A stretch of 5,829 bases of DNA, from NCBI GenBank assembly GCA_051745835.1, contig JBNJEL010000101.1:1-5829 (forward strand), written 5' to 3'. The position numbers and the translations under genes were made by a program. Positions 5,442 to 5,829 of this stretch are shown piece after piece. The notes beneath the pieces are model-generated. The model made no database searches. It was not told the origin of the DNA and saw only the letters and a list, made by a program, of their open reading frames with translations. The stretch comes from JBNJEL01 sp051745835 (GTDB lineage: Bacteria; Bacillota; Halanaerobiia; Halobacteroidales; Acetohalobiaceae). Each line of letters starts with the position of its first letter. The stretch's first letter is position 1.

Positions 5442-5829
5442 TTATTCCATAAATCCTTGGTAATGTCTCTGTAACAGATGTGTCTCGATCTGCTTCATAG
5501 TCTGTAGTGCTACACCGATTACAATTAACAAAGCTGTGCCGCCAAATCTAACTTGAATACCAGTCAGCGACATCACAAAGTTAGGTAAAACTGCAATAGC
5601 AGCTAAAAAGATCGCTCCAGCTAAAGTAATTCTAGTTAAGATTCGATCCAAGTACTGAGCTGTCGGTTTACCTGGACGTCGACCAGGAATAAAGCCGCCA
5701 TTCTGTTTAATATTTTCAGCAACTTCTCGTGGATTAAACTGAATAGCTGTATAAAAGTACGTAAAAAAGATAATCAGTAAAGCATAAATTACTGTATATA
5801 AAGCAGTTCCTGGACTCAACATATCTGCT
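5442..5829 (-). CDS. secY: Protein translocase subunit SecY, C-terminal part
   Basis: Central channel subunit of the SecYEG translocon in the cytoplasmic membrane. Only the last 128 residues are present; the reading frame stays open through base 5829, so the gene starts outside the window and the methionine at 5822 is internal. The segment covers transmembrane helix 8 (ALYTVIYALLIIFFTYFYTA), the long cytoplasmic loop with NPREVAENIKQNGGFIPGRRPG, helix 9 (ITLAGAIFLAAIAVLPNFV) and helix 10 (TALLIVIGVALQTMKQIE), then the short tail HLLQRHYQGFME. The second Arg of GRRPG matches the loop arginine known in E. coli (Arg357) to be needed for SecA-driven translocation. adk follows after 35 bases, so this marks the end of the spc-type block. 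Confidence 0.98.
   Translation of the reverse strand, partial: ADMLSPGTALYTVIYALLIIFFTYFYTAIQFNPREVAENIKQNGGFIPGRRPGKPTAQYLDRILTRITLAGAIFLAAIAVLPNFVMSLTGIQVRFGGTALLIVIGVALQTMKQIETHLLQRHYQGFME

Noticed and set aside
5442..5822. Separate 126-residue membrane protein starting at 5822
   Set aside because: The frame continues to the window edge and the sequence is the SecY C-terminus beginning around helix 8, so the methionine is internal.

Overview
The window is one long minus-strand run of housekeeping genes. In transcription order it reads secY (3' end only), adk, map, infA, rpmJ, rpsM, rpsK, rpsD, rpoA, rplQ, then the 5' part of an energy-coupling-factor ATPase gene, ecfA. This is the classic Firmicutes arrangement: the end of the spc operon, the adk-map-infA-rpmJ connector, the alpha operon and the start of the ecfA-ecfT cluster. 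The AT-rich DNA, strong GGAGG-type ribosome binding sites, zinc-binding (four-cysteine) adenylate kinase and ecfA after rplQ all fit a low-GC Firmicute. The acidic stretches in RpoA and Adk suggest a salt-adapted lineage such as Halanaerobiales. That placement is an inference from general character, not a database match.

From right to left: 5829-5442 encodes the last 128 residues of SecY; 5406-4762 is adk (GTG start); 4765-4019 is map, overlapping adk by 4 bp. A 67-bp gap (4018-3952) holds a good internal promoter. After it come infA (3951-3730), the 37-residue zinc ribbon gene rpmJ (3682-3569), rpsM (3534-3166), rpsK (3132-2752) and rpsD (2715-2089). A 108-bp gap (2088-1981), long for this operon, precedes rpoA (1980-1033). 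rplQ (1012-671) ends the ribosomal run. The 140-bp gap 670-531 folds into a nested inverted repeat closing on a T-run, most simply a terminator, before ecfA begins at 530 and runs off the left edge.

Together the genes couple protein export (SecY), adenylate balance (Adk), N-terminal methionine removal (Map), translation initiation (IF-1), 30S and 50S assembly (S13, S11, S4, L36, L17) and transcription (RNA polymerase alpha). The final gene starts a vitamin/metal uptake transporter. No mobile element, CRISPR array, tRNA or rRNA gene is visible, and no gap exceeds 140 bp. I found no undescribed multi-gene system. The points worth attention are non-coding: the rplQ-ecfA structured region, the rpsD-rpoA leader with a sequence resembling the 3' end of 16S rRNA opposite the rpoA ribosome binding site, and the promoter upstream of infA.
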